A DNA stretch of 64,000 nucleotides from Vineibacter terrae (GTDB lineage: Bacteria; Pseudomonadota; Alphaproteobacteria; Reyranellales; Reyranellaceae). A program made the position numbers and the translations under genes. The stretch's first letter is position 1, and each line of letters begins with the position of its first letter. Under the pieces are notes generated by a model that was not told the origin of the DNA, did not search any database, and saw only the letters and a list, made by a program, of their open reading frames with translations. This document shows positions 54,975 to 64,000 of the stretch, piece after piece. The DNA lies in NCBI RefSeq assembly GCF_008039615.1, contig NZ_VDUZ01000009.1, positions 62,001 through 126,000 of the forward strand, in the 5' to 3' direction.

Positions 54975-56750
54975 ATGGGGGTGGACAGACGTCGCGCAGT
55001 TGCCGCGCCGTCCCGGCGGTTGGCGTGGCGATGGCTGCTGCCTGCCATGGTCGCGTCCATTGCTGTCCCTGGGCCTTCCGCCCACGCGCAGCGCGCGCCC
55101 GTCCTGCAGGCGCCGCCGCAGCAGCTTACGCCGCCACCGGCACCACCTGCGCCCGCTGCGCCCGGCGCGATCCCGGCAGCGCCGCCGGGGACGACCGCCG
55201 CGCCGCCGGGCGCCGACAAGGTATTCCTGACGCCGGTGGCGATCGATGTCGAAGGCGCCACAGTCTATCCGCCCGAGGCCATCGCCGCGCTCACCCAGCC
55301 GCTGATCGGCAAGCGCATCGCCGCGACAGAGGTCTTCGCCCTGGCGCGGACGCTGGAGCGCAAGTATCGCGACGACGGCTACTTCCTGACATCGGTGGTG
55401 GTTCCGGCCCAACGCGTCGCCGATGGCCGGGTGAAGCTGCGCGTGATCGAGGGCTACGTGTCGGGCGTCGTGGTCGAGGGCGATGTCGGCGCCGTCGCCA
55501 AGCAGGCGCGGCGCTTCCTTGAGAAGCTCGTGGGCCGCAAGCCCGTCAGCCTGCGCGACATGGAGCGCTATCTGCTCCTGACCGAGGACATACCCGGCAT
55601 CTCGGTGAAGGCGGTGCTGCGACCGGGCAAGGAGCCCAGCTCGTCGGAGCTGGTGGTGCAGCTCAAGCGTGAGGCCTGGGATGTTTTCGCCCAGGCGGAC
55701 AACCGCGGCTTCAAGCATACCGGGCCGCGGCAGGTGACCGTGACGGGCGGCGCCAATGCCTTCACCGGCCTGGGCGAGCGGCTGGAGGCGACCTTCTTCA
55801 CGACCCTGAGCCGGGAGCAGAACTTCGGCCAGGTGGCGTGGTCGAACTTCATCGGCGGCGACGGGTTCCGCGTGCGTGCCTATGGCGGCCGCGGCTACGT
55901 CAAGCCCGGCGGCCCGCTGAAGGCGACCGAGTATGACGGCGTCATCACCATCGGCGGAATGTACGGCCTGTATCCGGTCATCCGTTCGCGGCAGCTCAAT
56001 CTCAATGTCACCGCCGGCTTCGACTACTACCGCTCCGATGTCGACGTCCTGGGCAACATCCTGCTCAACAGGACCAAGCTGAGCATCGTGCGGATCGGCG
56101 CCGACGCCAGCTACCGCGACGACTGGAACGGGGTGACCTTCGGCAACTTCCGCCTGTCGAAGGGCCTGAGCTGGTTCGGGGCGTCGAAGAAGGGTGAGCT
56201 GCTCCTCAATCGCCTGGGATCGGAGCCGGAATTCCGCAAGTTCAACGGCGAAGTGTCCCGGCTGCAGGGGATTTATGCCACCGAGGACTTCTCCCTCAAC
56301 CTGTTCGGCACTGTTGCCGGCCAGTATTCCAAGGACATCCTGCCGGCCAACGAGAAGTATTTCGTCGGCGGCGACCGTCTGGGCCGCGGCTACTATGCCG
56401 GTCAGGTCACCGGCGACACCGCCTTTGCCGGCAGCCTGGAGTTGCAGTTCAGCTTTGTGGTGCCGTACGAGGGGATCGAGGGCGGCAGCGTGACGGCCGA
56501 TAGCCGGTCGCGGGGCACGCCGGTCCAGCTCTACGCGTTCTACGACCACACCAAGGTCTGGAACAATGCGCCGCTGGAGATACAGAGCCTGATGGCCCGT
56601 TCCTTCGGCGGCGGCGCCCGCATCAACGTGCTTGAGACGACGACGGTCGAGGTCGAAGGCACCCGCCGGATCGACCTTGACGTCGATGGGCCGAATGCCA
56701 AGCGGCTCGATCCGTGGAGCGTCTACCTGAGGTTGACGTCGCGGTTTTGA
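54975..56750 (+). CDS. Two-partner secretion transporter TpsB (ShlB/FhaC/HecB family)
   Basis: 591 residues. Signal peptide to about residue 38 (ending SAHAQ), a Pro/Ala-rich segment (about 40-75), POTRA domains (about 80-235; VEGATVYPPEAIAALTQPLI and LVGRKPVSLRDMERYLLLTE), then a 16-strand-type barrel. The conserved motif in the plug loop appears as YFVGGDRLGRGYY (RGY in place of the usual RGF/Y). The C-terminus is YLRLTSRF, ending in Phe as outer-membrane proteins do. It secretes the TpsA protein encoded 97 bases downstream. It has its own A+T-rich upstream region. Confidence 0.93.
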   Translation: MGVDRRRAVAAPSRRLAWRWLLPAMVASIAVPGPSAHAQRAPVLQAPPQQLTPPPAPPAPAAPGAIPAAPPGTTAAPPGADKVFLTPVAIDVEGATVYPPEAIAALTQPLIGKRIAATEVFALARTLERKYRDDGYFLTSVVVPAQRVADGRVKLRVIEGYVSGVVVEGDVGAVAKQARRFLEKLVGRKPVSLRDMERYLLLTEDIPGISVKAVLRPGKEPSSSELVVQLKREAWDVFAQADNRGFKHTGPRQVTVTGGANAFTGLGERLEATFFTTLSREQNFGQVAWSNFIGGDGFRVRAYGGRGYVKPGGPLKATEYDGVITIGGMYGLYPVIRSRQLNLNVTAGFDYYRSDVDVLGNILLNRTKLSIVRIGADASYRDDWNGVTFGNFRLSKGLSWFGASKKGELLLNRLGSEPEFRKFNGEVSRLQGIYATEDFSLNLFGTVAGQYSKDILPANEKYFVGGDRLGRGYYAGQVTGDTAFAGSLELQFSFVVPYEGIEGGSVTADSRSRGTPVQLYAFYDHTKVWNNAPLEIQSLMARSFGGGARINVLETTTVEVEGTRRIDLDVDGPNAKRLDPWSVYLRLTSRF

Positions 56751-56847
56751 GCAGTTGGGTGTAAACTCGGAGCGTCCGCATCGGGGCGTGCCGGGAGCAG
56801 GGGGAGCTGCCGGCGGCGTGGCGGGGCCTGCGTAAGGGAGTGCGTTG

Positions 56848-59800
56848 ATGGCGAAGGGGGAGGCTCTGCCCCGCCGGTCGCGGATTGCACGGTCATTTGC
56901 GCTTCCGTCGTCTCGGATGGCGGCGTGGCGCGCCCGCGGCGACCTGCTGGGCGGCACGGCGCTCGCCGCGCTGGTGAGCTGTGGCCTCTTCGCGTTCTCG
57001 ACGCCGGTTGCCGCGCAGGTGAGCGGCGTCAGGGGCGGCGTCGTGGTTGCCGGCCAGGCGACGATCGCCAACACCGCGCCCGGCCAGGTCACGGTGAACC
57101 AGTCGAGCGCCCGCGGCGTCATCGACTGGCACAGCTTTTCGATCGGCGCAGGTGAGCGGGTCGATTTCCAGCAGCCTTCGGCCAGCGCGGTCACCCTCAA
57201 CCGGGTCACGGGTCCCGACCCCTCGGTGATCGCCGGCCGGCTGACGGCCACCGGTCAGCTGATCCTCGTCAACGGTGCCGGCATCGTCTTCAGCAGCGGC
57301 TCGCAGGTCAACGCCGCCGGCCTCATCGCCTCGACCGCCAACGTCGTCGATCCGCAGCGTTTCATGCAGGGCGGCACGATCGCGTTCGACCGTCCGTCCT
57401 CCAACCCGAACGCCGGCGTCGTGAATGCCGGCACCATCACGGTGAGCGACGGCGGCCTGGTCGGCCTGGTCGGCAACACGGCCTCCAACAGCGGCACCAT
57501 CAACGCCCGGCTGGGCCGCGTCACGATCGGCGGCGCCGAGACCTTCACGGTCGATCTCGCCGGCGACGGCCTCATCAATTTCCAGCTCGGCAACCCGGTC
57601 TCGCGCCAGCCGGTCGACGCGCAGGGCAACAAGCGGCCGCTGGCCGCCAATACCGGCACGATCAACGCCGACGGCGGCGTCGTGACCCTGACGGCCCGCG
57701 CCGCGCGCGGTGTCGTCGACAACGTCGTCAATGCCGGCGGCACGATCAATGCCCGGGCCGTGCGCAACGACGGCGGCGTGGTGGTCTTCGGCGCCGACGA
57801 GGGCACGGTCAATGTCACCGGGACCGTCGACGTGTCGGGCGCCGCTGCGGGCCAGCGCGGCGGCCAGGTGGTCGCCACCGCGGCCAAGGGCACGGTCAAT
57901 GTCGGCGCCTCGGCACGGATCAACGCGTCGGGCGGCTCGGGCGGCGGCACCGTCCTGATCGGCGGCGGCAAGCAGGGCCAGGGCCCGGTCGCCAACGCCA
58001 AGAACACGACGGTGGCACCGGGCGCCTCGATCAACGCCGACGCGACCCATCAGGGGCACGGCGGCACGGTCGTCGTCTGGGCCGACAACGCCACGGTCTT
58101 CGGCGGCTCGATCTCCGCCAAGGGCGGCCCGCAGGGCGGCGACGGCGGGTTTGCGGAGACATCCGGGAAGGAGACGATCAGCGTTCGTCCCGGCGCCTCG
58201 GTCAATGCGAGCGCATCGGCTGGAAAGGCCGGCCTGTGGCTGATGGATCCGACCGATCTGACCATCGATCAGGCCTTGGCGGACACGATCGTGGCGGCGC
58301 TGGTGGCGGGCACGAGCTATGAAGCCGTCACCAGCGCCAGCGGAAAGGATCTGGGCAACATAACGCTTGCAGCCAACATCGTGGCCAGCGTTGGCACGGC
58401 CAGTGATGTCACGCTGACGCTGCGTTCCCATGGCAGCATCGATCTTGGCACCAGCTCGATCAGCCTCACGCCCTTTGCCGGCAAGAGCGCCAACCTTGTG
58501 CTCGACACGGCTTCCCTTGCCGACAAGGCGTCTGTCCATGCCATCACCGGAAGCGGCGCAATCGGCGCCACGGTGCTGACCCTGAACAGCGCCATTGATG
58601 GCGGCAGTGTCAACCTAACCGGCGCGGTCGCTGTCAGCACGCTCAATTTCGTGTCCAACGGCGCTGTCACAATCAACAACAGCAGCAACGCGATCACCAA
58701 CATCGCGGCCACCGCATCCAAGGCAGGTGGCGCGGTGGCCATTGTCAGCGCCGCCCCGACGACCATCCAGAGCGGCGGCATCGATGCTACCGGCAATGCG
58801 GTCAGCATCACGACAATTGGTGGCGGCAACGCGATCACCCTCAACGGGGCCTTGGTCGGCAGCACGGTCATATTGAACTCCTCTGGCGCGCTTGCCGGCT
58901 CGGGTTCGATCAGCGCCACAGGTCTGGTTTCGCTGACCGCCGCTGCCGACGGTATCGATCTTTCCGGCACGATCATCGGCACCGGCGTGACGGTCGCATC
59001 CGGCGGCGGCGTAACGCTCAGCAGCACGTCGAATGCCTTCGGCCAGTTCGCGGCTACGGGCACTATCGCCGGCGACGTCGCGGTCAGCCATGGCGGCAAC
59101 TTGATCATCAACGCCGTCAATGCAGGCGCCAACGCCGCGATCTTCAAGACTATTGGCAGCGGCGACATCACGGTCGCCGGCGCGCTCACGGCCACCGGCG
59201 GCATTACGTTGACGGCGACAGGCGCGGTTGCGGTCAATGCCGCGCTCGACGCGACCGGTGCTGTGATTTCCCTGTCCGGCACATCGATCGCCCAGGCGGT
59301 GGGCGGCACGATCACCGCCTCGGGCCTCGCCGCGACCGCGACCGCCGGCGCCATCGCGTTGGATCTGGCCGGCAATGCCGTTTCGACCTTTGCCGCTGCC
59401 GCGACCGGCGATATCGTGTTTCTGAACCTCAATGCCCTTGCCATCGGCCTCGCGGGCGGTATCGACGGCGTCACGACGGCGGGCAATGTGCGGCTCCAGG
59501 CCGGCGGTTCGATCACGCAGACTCAGGCGGTGTCGGCGGCCGGCCTGGCGGTGACGGCAACCTCCGGCAACATCGACCTTGCGGGTGTTGCAAACGCCGT
59601 CGCCACACTGGCCGCCGAGGCGACCGCCGGCAGCGTCAGCTTCAAGGCATCGGGCGCGCTGGCGGTCGGCTCTGTCGGCGGGCTCGATGGCATCACGGCC
59701 ACCGGCGTCTCGCTGACCACCAGCGGCGCGCTGGCGGTGAACGCGGCGATCAATGCCGCCGGCGCCAACGTCACCCTCGCTGCGACAGCCATCTCCCAGG

Positions 59801-62800
59801 CCAGCGGCGGCACGATCACGGCCTCGGGTCTGGCGGCGACGGCGAGCACCGGCGACATCGACCTCACGGCGGCCGCGAACGCCGTCACCACGCTGGCCGC
59901 CACGGCGGCCGCCGGCAACATTGGCTTCAAGGCATCGGGGGCGCTGGCGATCGGTTCGGTCGGCGTGCTCGATGGTGTCACGGCCAACACGAATGTCCAG
60001 CTCAGCGCCGGCGGTGCGGTCACGCAGACTAGCGCCGTGACGGCCGCCCGCCTCGCGGTCACGGCCACGACGGGTGACATCACCCTGACTGATCCCGGCA
60101 ACAGCTTCGGCACGGTCTCGGCGTCATCGGCCGGTGCTGTCACGCTGCAGCAGACCGGCGGCATCACGGTTGGCTCGGTCGGCGCCGTCGGGGCGCTAGG
60201 TGTGCTGAACGGCATAGCCGCCGTCACCGGTGCCACCTTGACCACGAGCGGTGCGCTGGCGGTGAATGCGGCGATCAATGCCGCCGGTGCCGACGTCACC
60301 CTCACTGCCACGGCGATCACCCAGACCAGCAGTGGCGTGATCACGGCCTCGGGTCTGGCGGCGACAGCGAGCACCGGCAGCATCGACCTGACACAGGCGG
60401 CCAGCGCCGTCACCACGTTGGCGGCCGAGGCGGTCGCCGGCAGCATCGGCTTCAAGGCATCGGGGGCGTTGGCGATCGGCGCGGTCGGCGGGCTCGCTGG
60501 CGTCACGGCGTTGGCGAACGCTCAGCTCTCTGCCGGTGGCGCGGTCACGCAGAGCAACGCGGTGCAGGCCGCCGGCCTTGCGGTCACGACCACGGTGGGC
60601 GACATCACCCTGACCGGTCCCGGCAATAGCTTCGGCACGTTCGCGGCATCATCGGCTGGGGCCGTCACTCTGGAGCAGGCCGGCGGCATCACGGTTGGCT
60701 CGGTCGGCGCCGTCGGCGCGCTGGGTGTGCTGAGCGGTGTTGCCGCGGCCGCCGACGTCACCTTGACCACGAGTGGCGTGCTGGCGGTGAACGCGGCAAT
60801 CAACGCCGGTGGTGCTGACGTCATCCTCGCGACCACGGCGATCACCCAGACCGGCAGTGGCGCGATCACGGCCTCGGGTCTGGCGGCGATAGCGAGCACC
60901 GGCAGCATCGACCTGACGCAAGCGGCCAGCACCGTCACCACGCTGGCCGCCGAGGCGGGGGCCGGCAGCATCGGTTTCAAGGCATCGGGGGCGCTGGCGA
61001 TCGGCAGGGTCGGCACGCTCGACGGCGTTACCGCGCAAGCGAATGTCCAGCTCTCTGCCGGCGGCGCGGTCACGCAGAGCAAGGCAGTGGCGGCCGCCGG
61101 CCTTGCGGTCACGACCACGGCGGGCGACGTCACCCTGACCGATCCCGGCAACAGCTTCGGCACGGTCTCGGCGTCATCGGCCAGTGCCGTCACGCTGCAG
61201 CAGACCGGCGGCATCACCGTTGGTGCGGTCGGCGCCGTGGGGGCGCTGGGTGCGCTTTCCGGCATTTCGACGACAGTGGCAGCCAGCGTTTCATTGACCA
61301 CCAGCGGCGCGCTCACCATCAACGCGGCGATCAGCGCACCGAGCGCCAGCGTGGCGCTCAGCGGCGCGACGATCACTCAGGCCGCCGTTGGCGTGATCTC
61401 GGCGGCCAGCTTGGCGGCAACCGCGACGACGGGGAACGTTGACCTGGACCAGGCGACCAACGCTGCCGCGACCTTCGCTGCCAGCGCGTCGGCCGGCACC
61501 GTCGCGTTCAAGGCGTCGAGCAGCTTTTCCATCGGTTCGGTCGCCGGGATCGACGGCATCACCGCGACGGCCACGACCCTGGTGACGACCGGCGGCAGCA
61601 TCAGCCAGACCAAGGCCATCAACACAGGCACGCTCGATATCAGCACGGCCGGATCGGCAGCCGTCAACCTGAACAACAACGGCAATCTGATCGGCACGGT
61701 GCTGAGCAGCGATGGGCTGGGGTCGGGCGCGTTCACGGTCTCCGACAGCGCCGGCGGCCTGAACGTGGGCGGCATCAACGGCAACGGGGCAATCACGATC
61801 ACGACGACCGGTGGCCCGTTGACCGTGGTTGGCACCGTCAGCGCGCCGGCCGACAGCATCGCGCTGGTGTCGAGTGACGGCGATGTCCTTGTGAATGCGG
61901 CCCTGAACGCGAGCACCGTGACGTTGAGAGCGGGCGGCAGCATCACTGCCACGGCCGGCGCGATCACGGCGAGCACCCTGCGGCTGGAGACCGGCACCCT
62001 CGGCGGCGTCGACATCGAGACGGCCGCGCACAAGGTCGGAACCGTGCAGACAGATGGGGCGGGCATCGGCAGCGGCGGTCTGACGTTCAAACAGAGCAAC
62101 GCAGCCGGGACCGCGCTGGGCGCGATCCTCTCGGCCGGCAATGTCACGATCCGCGAAAGTGAAGGCGCCCTGACCGTCGGCGGCCTGATCAATGCCGGCG
62201 GCGGCACTGTCGTGCTTTCCGCCAAGAGCGCAATCACGCAGAACCTCGATGGCGGGATCACAGCAGGCTCCCTGCTGGCCGAAAGCACATCGGGCAATGT
62301 CAACCTGACGAACGGAACCAATACCGTCGGCACATTCGCGGCGTCGGCGGCGGCAGGGAGTGTCCTCTACCGCAGCGTCGGCACGTTCACGATCGGAACC
62401 GTCGGGACCACCGAAGGCATCACGACGGCGCCTGGCGGCCTTGTCAGCCTGACCGTCGTCTCCAAAGGCGACACGATCAACGCCGTCGGCAAGATCACCA
62501 CCGGCACCCTCAACATCACGACGAACAGCGGCGACGTCACGCTCGACAACGACAACAACAGCATCGGTGGGCTCGGCGTCGTCAGCCTCGGCGCCGGCAA
62601 ATTCACCTTTGTCAACAATGCCGGCAGCGTCCTCAATATCGGCGGCAACGTCAGCGCCGACGGCGGCATCGATATCACCAACAAGGGCGCTATCGCCACC
62701 ACGGCCGCGATCAGTTCGATCGGCGACATCTCGCTGACATCGACCACGGGACAGGTGCAGCTTGGCGGCGCGGTGACGTCGAGCAACGGCAGCATCGCGC

Positions 62801-64000
62801 TGCAGTCCAACAGCACGCTGGATACCGGCGGGTCGCTGATCTCGGCTGCGAACGGCAACGTGACCCTGATCTCCGATGCCGGCACCGTGACGATCGGCGC
62901 CGGCGGCGTGCTGGTCGGCAACACCTTGACGATCAAGATCGCACCGGGGCTGCCGCTGGCGGTCACCGGCGCCATCGTCGCGCCGCGGATCGAGCTGATC
63001 GCCGATATCATCACGATCGGGGCCAACGTCGGCGATACGGCGACGACGGACATCACCCTCGGCCCGGTCAGCGCCGGCCGCGCGATCATGCTGGGTGGCA
63101 GCGGCGCGGGCCCCGGCGCGGCGCTCACCTTGAACGATGGCGCGTTGGCCTTTCTCGCCCCGGGCGCCAATCTGACGATCGGCAATGCCACGGCTGGCAC
63201 GATCACGGTCCAAGGCGCGACCATCGCGAACAGCAAGCTCAGCCTGATCACCGGCGCCGGCGTCAACCAGACCGGCCTCCTGAGCATCGGTGGCGGCTCG
63301 GGGACGCTCACCATCAGCGCCGGCGGCAACGTCGACCTGACCGGTCCAGGTGTCGAGGTCAGCCAGATCGGTGGCGGCTCGAGCGGCGGCGCGTTCGATG
63401 TCGTCGCCTTCGCCGCTGGTGGGTTGACCGTCAACGCCATCACGAACAGCGGCGGCGACGTCGTCATCGTCAACAGCTCGGGCAGTGTCTCCGTCGCCGG
63501 AGCCATCAACAGCAACGGCCAGAATGTCGCCGTCCTGGCGCCTCAGGGTGCTCTGGCCATCAATGCGAGGATCACGGCGATCGGCGCCAGCGTCGGCCTG
63601 CAGGGCGCCAGCGGCATCACGCAGAGCGGGCCAGGGATCATCACCGCAGCGAACCTGCTGGCGACGACCACCGGCGCCATCGGTGCCGACATCACGCTCA
63701 ATAGCGCCAACGTCATCAACGGCAATGTCACGCTCAATGCCCGCGGCGGCGATGTCAGCTTCACCGACACGACGGCGTTCACCGTTGGCGGCATCTCGTC
63801 GATCGCCTATCCGCTCTTCGGCACGCTGGTCGCGGATGTCGGCGCCGGTATCCGCACTTCCGTCAATGGCCTGACGACCTTGACCATCGGTGGCGACGTC
63901 ACGCAGGCGGCCGGCGCCACGGACATCATCAGCACCGGGACGTTGACCATATCAGGCAACGGCAGCGCCAGCGTCACGCTCAGCAATGCCGCCAATGCCG
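56848..64000 (+). CDS. Two-partner secretion exoprotein TpsA, 3' end outside window
   Basis: 2384 codons are visible, still open at the window end. AAGGGAG at 56834-56840 supports ATG 56848. A long signal peptide (about 57 residues, basic N-region, ending PVAAQ) is followed by the TPS (haemagglutination-activity) domain (about 60-300): VIDWHSFSIGAGERVDFQQP, VTLNRVTGPDPSVIAGRLTA and LILVNGAGIVFSSGSQVNAA. The common NPNG motif is VNGAG here. The remainder is repetitive Ala/Gly/Thr/Ser-rich beta-helix, with 525-base direct repeats. It should be exported by TpsB as an adhesin or contact-dependent toxin carrier; its C-terminus, which would decide, is not visible. Confidence 0.92.
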   Translation, partial: MAKGEALPRRSRIARSFALPSSRMAAWRARGDLLGGTALAALVSCGLFAFSTPVAAQVSGVRGGVVVAGQATIANTAPGQVTVNQSSARGVIDWHSFSIGAGERVDFQQPSASAVTLNRVTGPDPSVIAGRLTATGQLILVNGAGIVFSSGSQVNAAGLIASTANVVDPQRFMQGGTIAFDRPSSNPNAGVVNAGTITVSDGGLVGLVGNTASNSGTINARLGRVTIGGAETFTVDLAGDGLINFQLGNPVSRQPVDAQGNKRPLAANTGTINADGGVVTLTARAARGVVDNVVNAGGTINARAVRNDGGVVVFGADEGTVNVTGTVDVSGAAAGQRGGQVVATAAKGTVNVGASARINASGGSGGGTVLIGGGKQGQGPVANAKNTTVAPGASINADATHQGHGGTVVVWADNATVFGGSISAKGGPQGGDGGFAETSGKETISVRPGASVNASASAGKAGLWLMDPTDLTIDQALADTIVAALVAGTSYEAVTSASGKDLGNITLAANIVASVGTASDVTLTLRSHGSIDLGTSSISLTPFAGKSANLVLDTASLADKASVHAITGSGAIGATVLTLNSAIDGGSVNLTGAVAVSTLNFVSNGAVTINNSSNAITNIAATASKAGGAVAIVSAAPTTIQSGGIDATGNAVSITTIGGGNAITLNGALVGSTVILNSSGALAGSGSISATGLVSLTAAADGIDLSGTIIGTGVTVASGGGVTLSSTSNAFGQFAATGTIAGDVAVSHGGNLIINAVNAGANAAIFKTIGSGDITVAGALTATGGITLTATGAVAVNAALDATGAVISLSGTSIAQAVGGTITASGLAATATAGAIALDLAGNAVSTFAAAATGDIVFLNLNALAIGLAGGIDGVTTAGNVRLQAGGSITQTQAVSAAGLAVTATSGNIDLAGVANAVATLAAEATAGSVSFKASGALAVGSVGGLDGITATGVSLTTSGALAVNAAINAAGANVTLAATAISQASGGTITASGLAATASTGDIDLTAAANAVTTLAATAAAGNIGFKASGALAIGSVGVLDGVTANTNVQLSAGGAVTQTSAVTAARLAVTATTGDITLTDPGNSFGTVSASSAGAVTLQQTGGITVGSVGAVGALGVLNGIAAVTGATLTTSGALAVNAAINAAGADVTLTATAITQTSSGVITASGLAATASTGSIDLTQAASAVTTLAAEAVAGSIGFKASGALAIGAVGGLAGVTALANAQLSAGGAVTQSNAVQAAGLAVTTTVGDITLTGPGNSFGTFAASSAGAVTLEQAGGITVGSVGAVGALGVLSGVAAAADVTLTTSGVLAVNAAINAGGADVILATTAITQTGSGAITASGLAAIASTGSIDLTQAASTVTTLAAEAGAGSIGFKASGALAIGRVGTLDGVTAQANVQLSAGGAVTQSKAVAAAGLAVTTTAGDVTLTDPGNSFGTVSASSASAVTLQQTGGITVGAVGAVGALGALSGISTTVAASVSLTTSGALTINAAISAPSASVALSGATITQAAVGVISAASLAATATTGNVDLDQATNAAATFAASASAGTVAFKASSSFSIGSVAGIDGITATATTLVTTGGSISQTKAINTGTLDISTAGSAAVNLNNNGNLIGTVLSSDGLGSGAFTVSDSAGGLNVGGINGNGAITITTTGGPLTVVGTVSAPADSIALVSSDGDVLVNAALNASTVTLRAGGSITATAGAITASTLRLETGTLGGVDIETAAHKVGTVQTDGAGIGSGGLTFKQSNAAGTALGAILSAGNVTIRESEGALTVGGLINAGGGTVVLSAKSAITQNLDGGITAGSLLAESTSGNVNLTNGTNTVGTFAASAAAGSVLYRSVGTFTIGTVGTTEGITTAPGGLVSLTVVSKGDTINAVGKITTGTLNITTNSGDVTLDNDNNSIGGLGVVSLGAGKFTFVNNAGSVLNIGGNVSADGGIDITNKGAIATTAAISSIGDISLTSTTGQVQLGGAVTSSNGSIALQSNSTLDTGGSLISAANGNVTLISDAGTVTIGAGGVLVGNTLTIKIAPGLPLAVTGAIVAPRIELIADIITIGANVGDTATTDITLGPVSAGRAIMLGGSGAGPGAALTLNDGALAFLAPGANLTIGNATAGTITVQGATIANSKLSLITGAGVNQTGLLSIGGGSGTLTISAGGNVDLTGPGVEVSQIGGGSSGGAFDVVAFAAGGLTVNAITNSGGDVVIVNSSGSVSVAGAINSNGQNVAVLAPQGALAINARITAIGASVGLQGASGITQSGPGIITAANLLATTTGAIGADITLNSANVINGNVTLNARGGDVSFTDTTAFTVGGISSIAYPLFGTLVADVGAGIRTSVNGLTTLTIGGDVTQAAGATDIISTGTLTISGNGSASVTLSNAANA
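59713..61293 (+). repeat. Three 525-bp direct repeats inside tpsA
   Basis: Units begin at 59713, 60238 and 60763 with spacing of exactly 525 bases (175 codons); the third is six bases longer and a diverged fourth begins at 61294. Markers recur at the same phase, for example AGCTTCGGCACG at about 60103, 60628 and 61153, and CTGGCGGTGAA at 59731, 60256 and 60781. A weaker, older unit precedes them (about 59200-59700). All are in frame, so copy number could change without breaking the gene. Confidence 0.88.

Noticed and set aside
59713-61293. CRISPR-like repeat array
   Set aside because: The repeats are 525 bases, contiguous, in frame and code for beta-helix protein.
56893-63995. Several long minus-strand open frames (up to 640 codons) opposite tpsA
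   Set aside because: They are Pro/Val/Arg-rich shadows of a G+C-rich repetitive gene, lack Shine-Dalgarno sites and recognisable domains, and the plus-strand TpsA reading is continuous with clear motifs.

Overview
This is a G+C-rich window (roughly two thirds G+C by eye, not counted) from an alphaproteobacterial chromosome. The gene orders aroK-aroB-CNNM / xerD-accA, bolA / J-domain-cobS-cobT, ubiG / lysC-ptsP, rodZ-like-ispG-hisS-prfA and prmC-DUF4167-clpB are typical of Rhodospirillales/Rhizobiales relatives. The exact genus cannot be read from the sequence. I saw no rRNA, tRNA, CRISPR array, transposase or integrase.

Layout. (1) 1-10.5 kb is accessory metabolism: the end of an epoxide hydrolase gene, a GNAT acetyltransferase, two tandem paralogous putative oxygenases (TIGR02466-like), and a minus-strand catabolic set. 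That set comprises an amidase, an IclR regulator, an acyl-CoA dehydrogenase, a Bug-type solute receptor, a CaiB-type CoA-transferase and a PaaG-like hydratase/isomerase. A 30-bp dyad at 7451-7480 is a strong candidate operator for the IclR protein. (2) 10.5-24.7 kb is conserved backbone: CNNM transporter, aroB, aroK, xerD, accA, bolA, J-domain protein, cobS, cobT, DUF1178, ubiG and lysC. A malyl-CoA-lyase-like gene with a structured leader sits between xerD and accA. (3) 24.7-41.6 kb continues the backbone: ptsP, rodZ-like, ispG, hisS, prfA, prmC, DUF4167 and clpB. It is interrupted by a PadR/SDR remnant and by four unrelated genes between prfA and prmC. (4) 41.6-54.8 kb holds an outer-membrane barrel gene, a PPP-type phosphatase gene, and part of a type VI secretion cluster (tssK, tssL-OmpA, tssM, tagF, a PP2C phosphatase and a Hanks kinase). 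(5) 54.8-64 kb holds a two-partner secretion pair: a TpsB transporter and a very large TpsA exoprotein that runs off the end of the window.

How they work together. In the first block, an amide could be hydrolysed, its acid captured by the receptor, activated by the CoA-transferase, then dehydrogenated and hydrated or isomerised, under IclR control. In the last block, TssK/L/M form the baseplate-membrane part of a T6SS. TagF, the PP2C phosphatase and the kinase form the known post-translational control module, and an extra PPP phosphatase and a T5b system lie next to it on the same strand. The other T6SS structural genes (tssA-C, E-G, H, hcp, vgrG) are not in this window.

The most interesting unexplained signals are two structured leaders (15025-15078 and 37613-37745), the 29-bp dyad at 41678-41706, the acidic Leu-Phe motifs in the TagF tail, and 525-bp direct repeats in tpsA.
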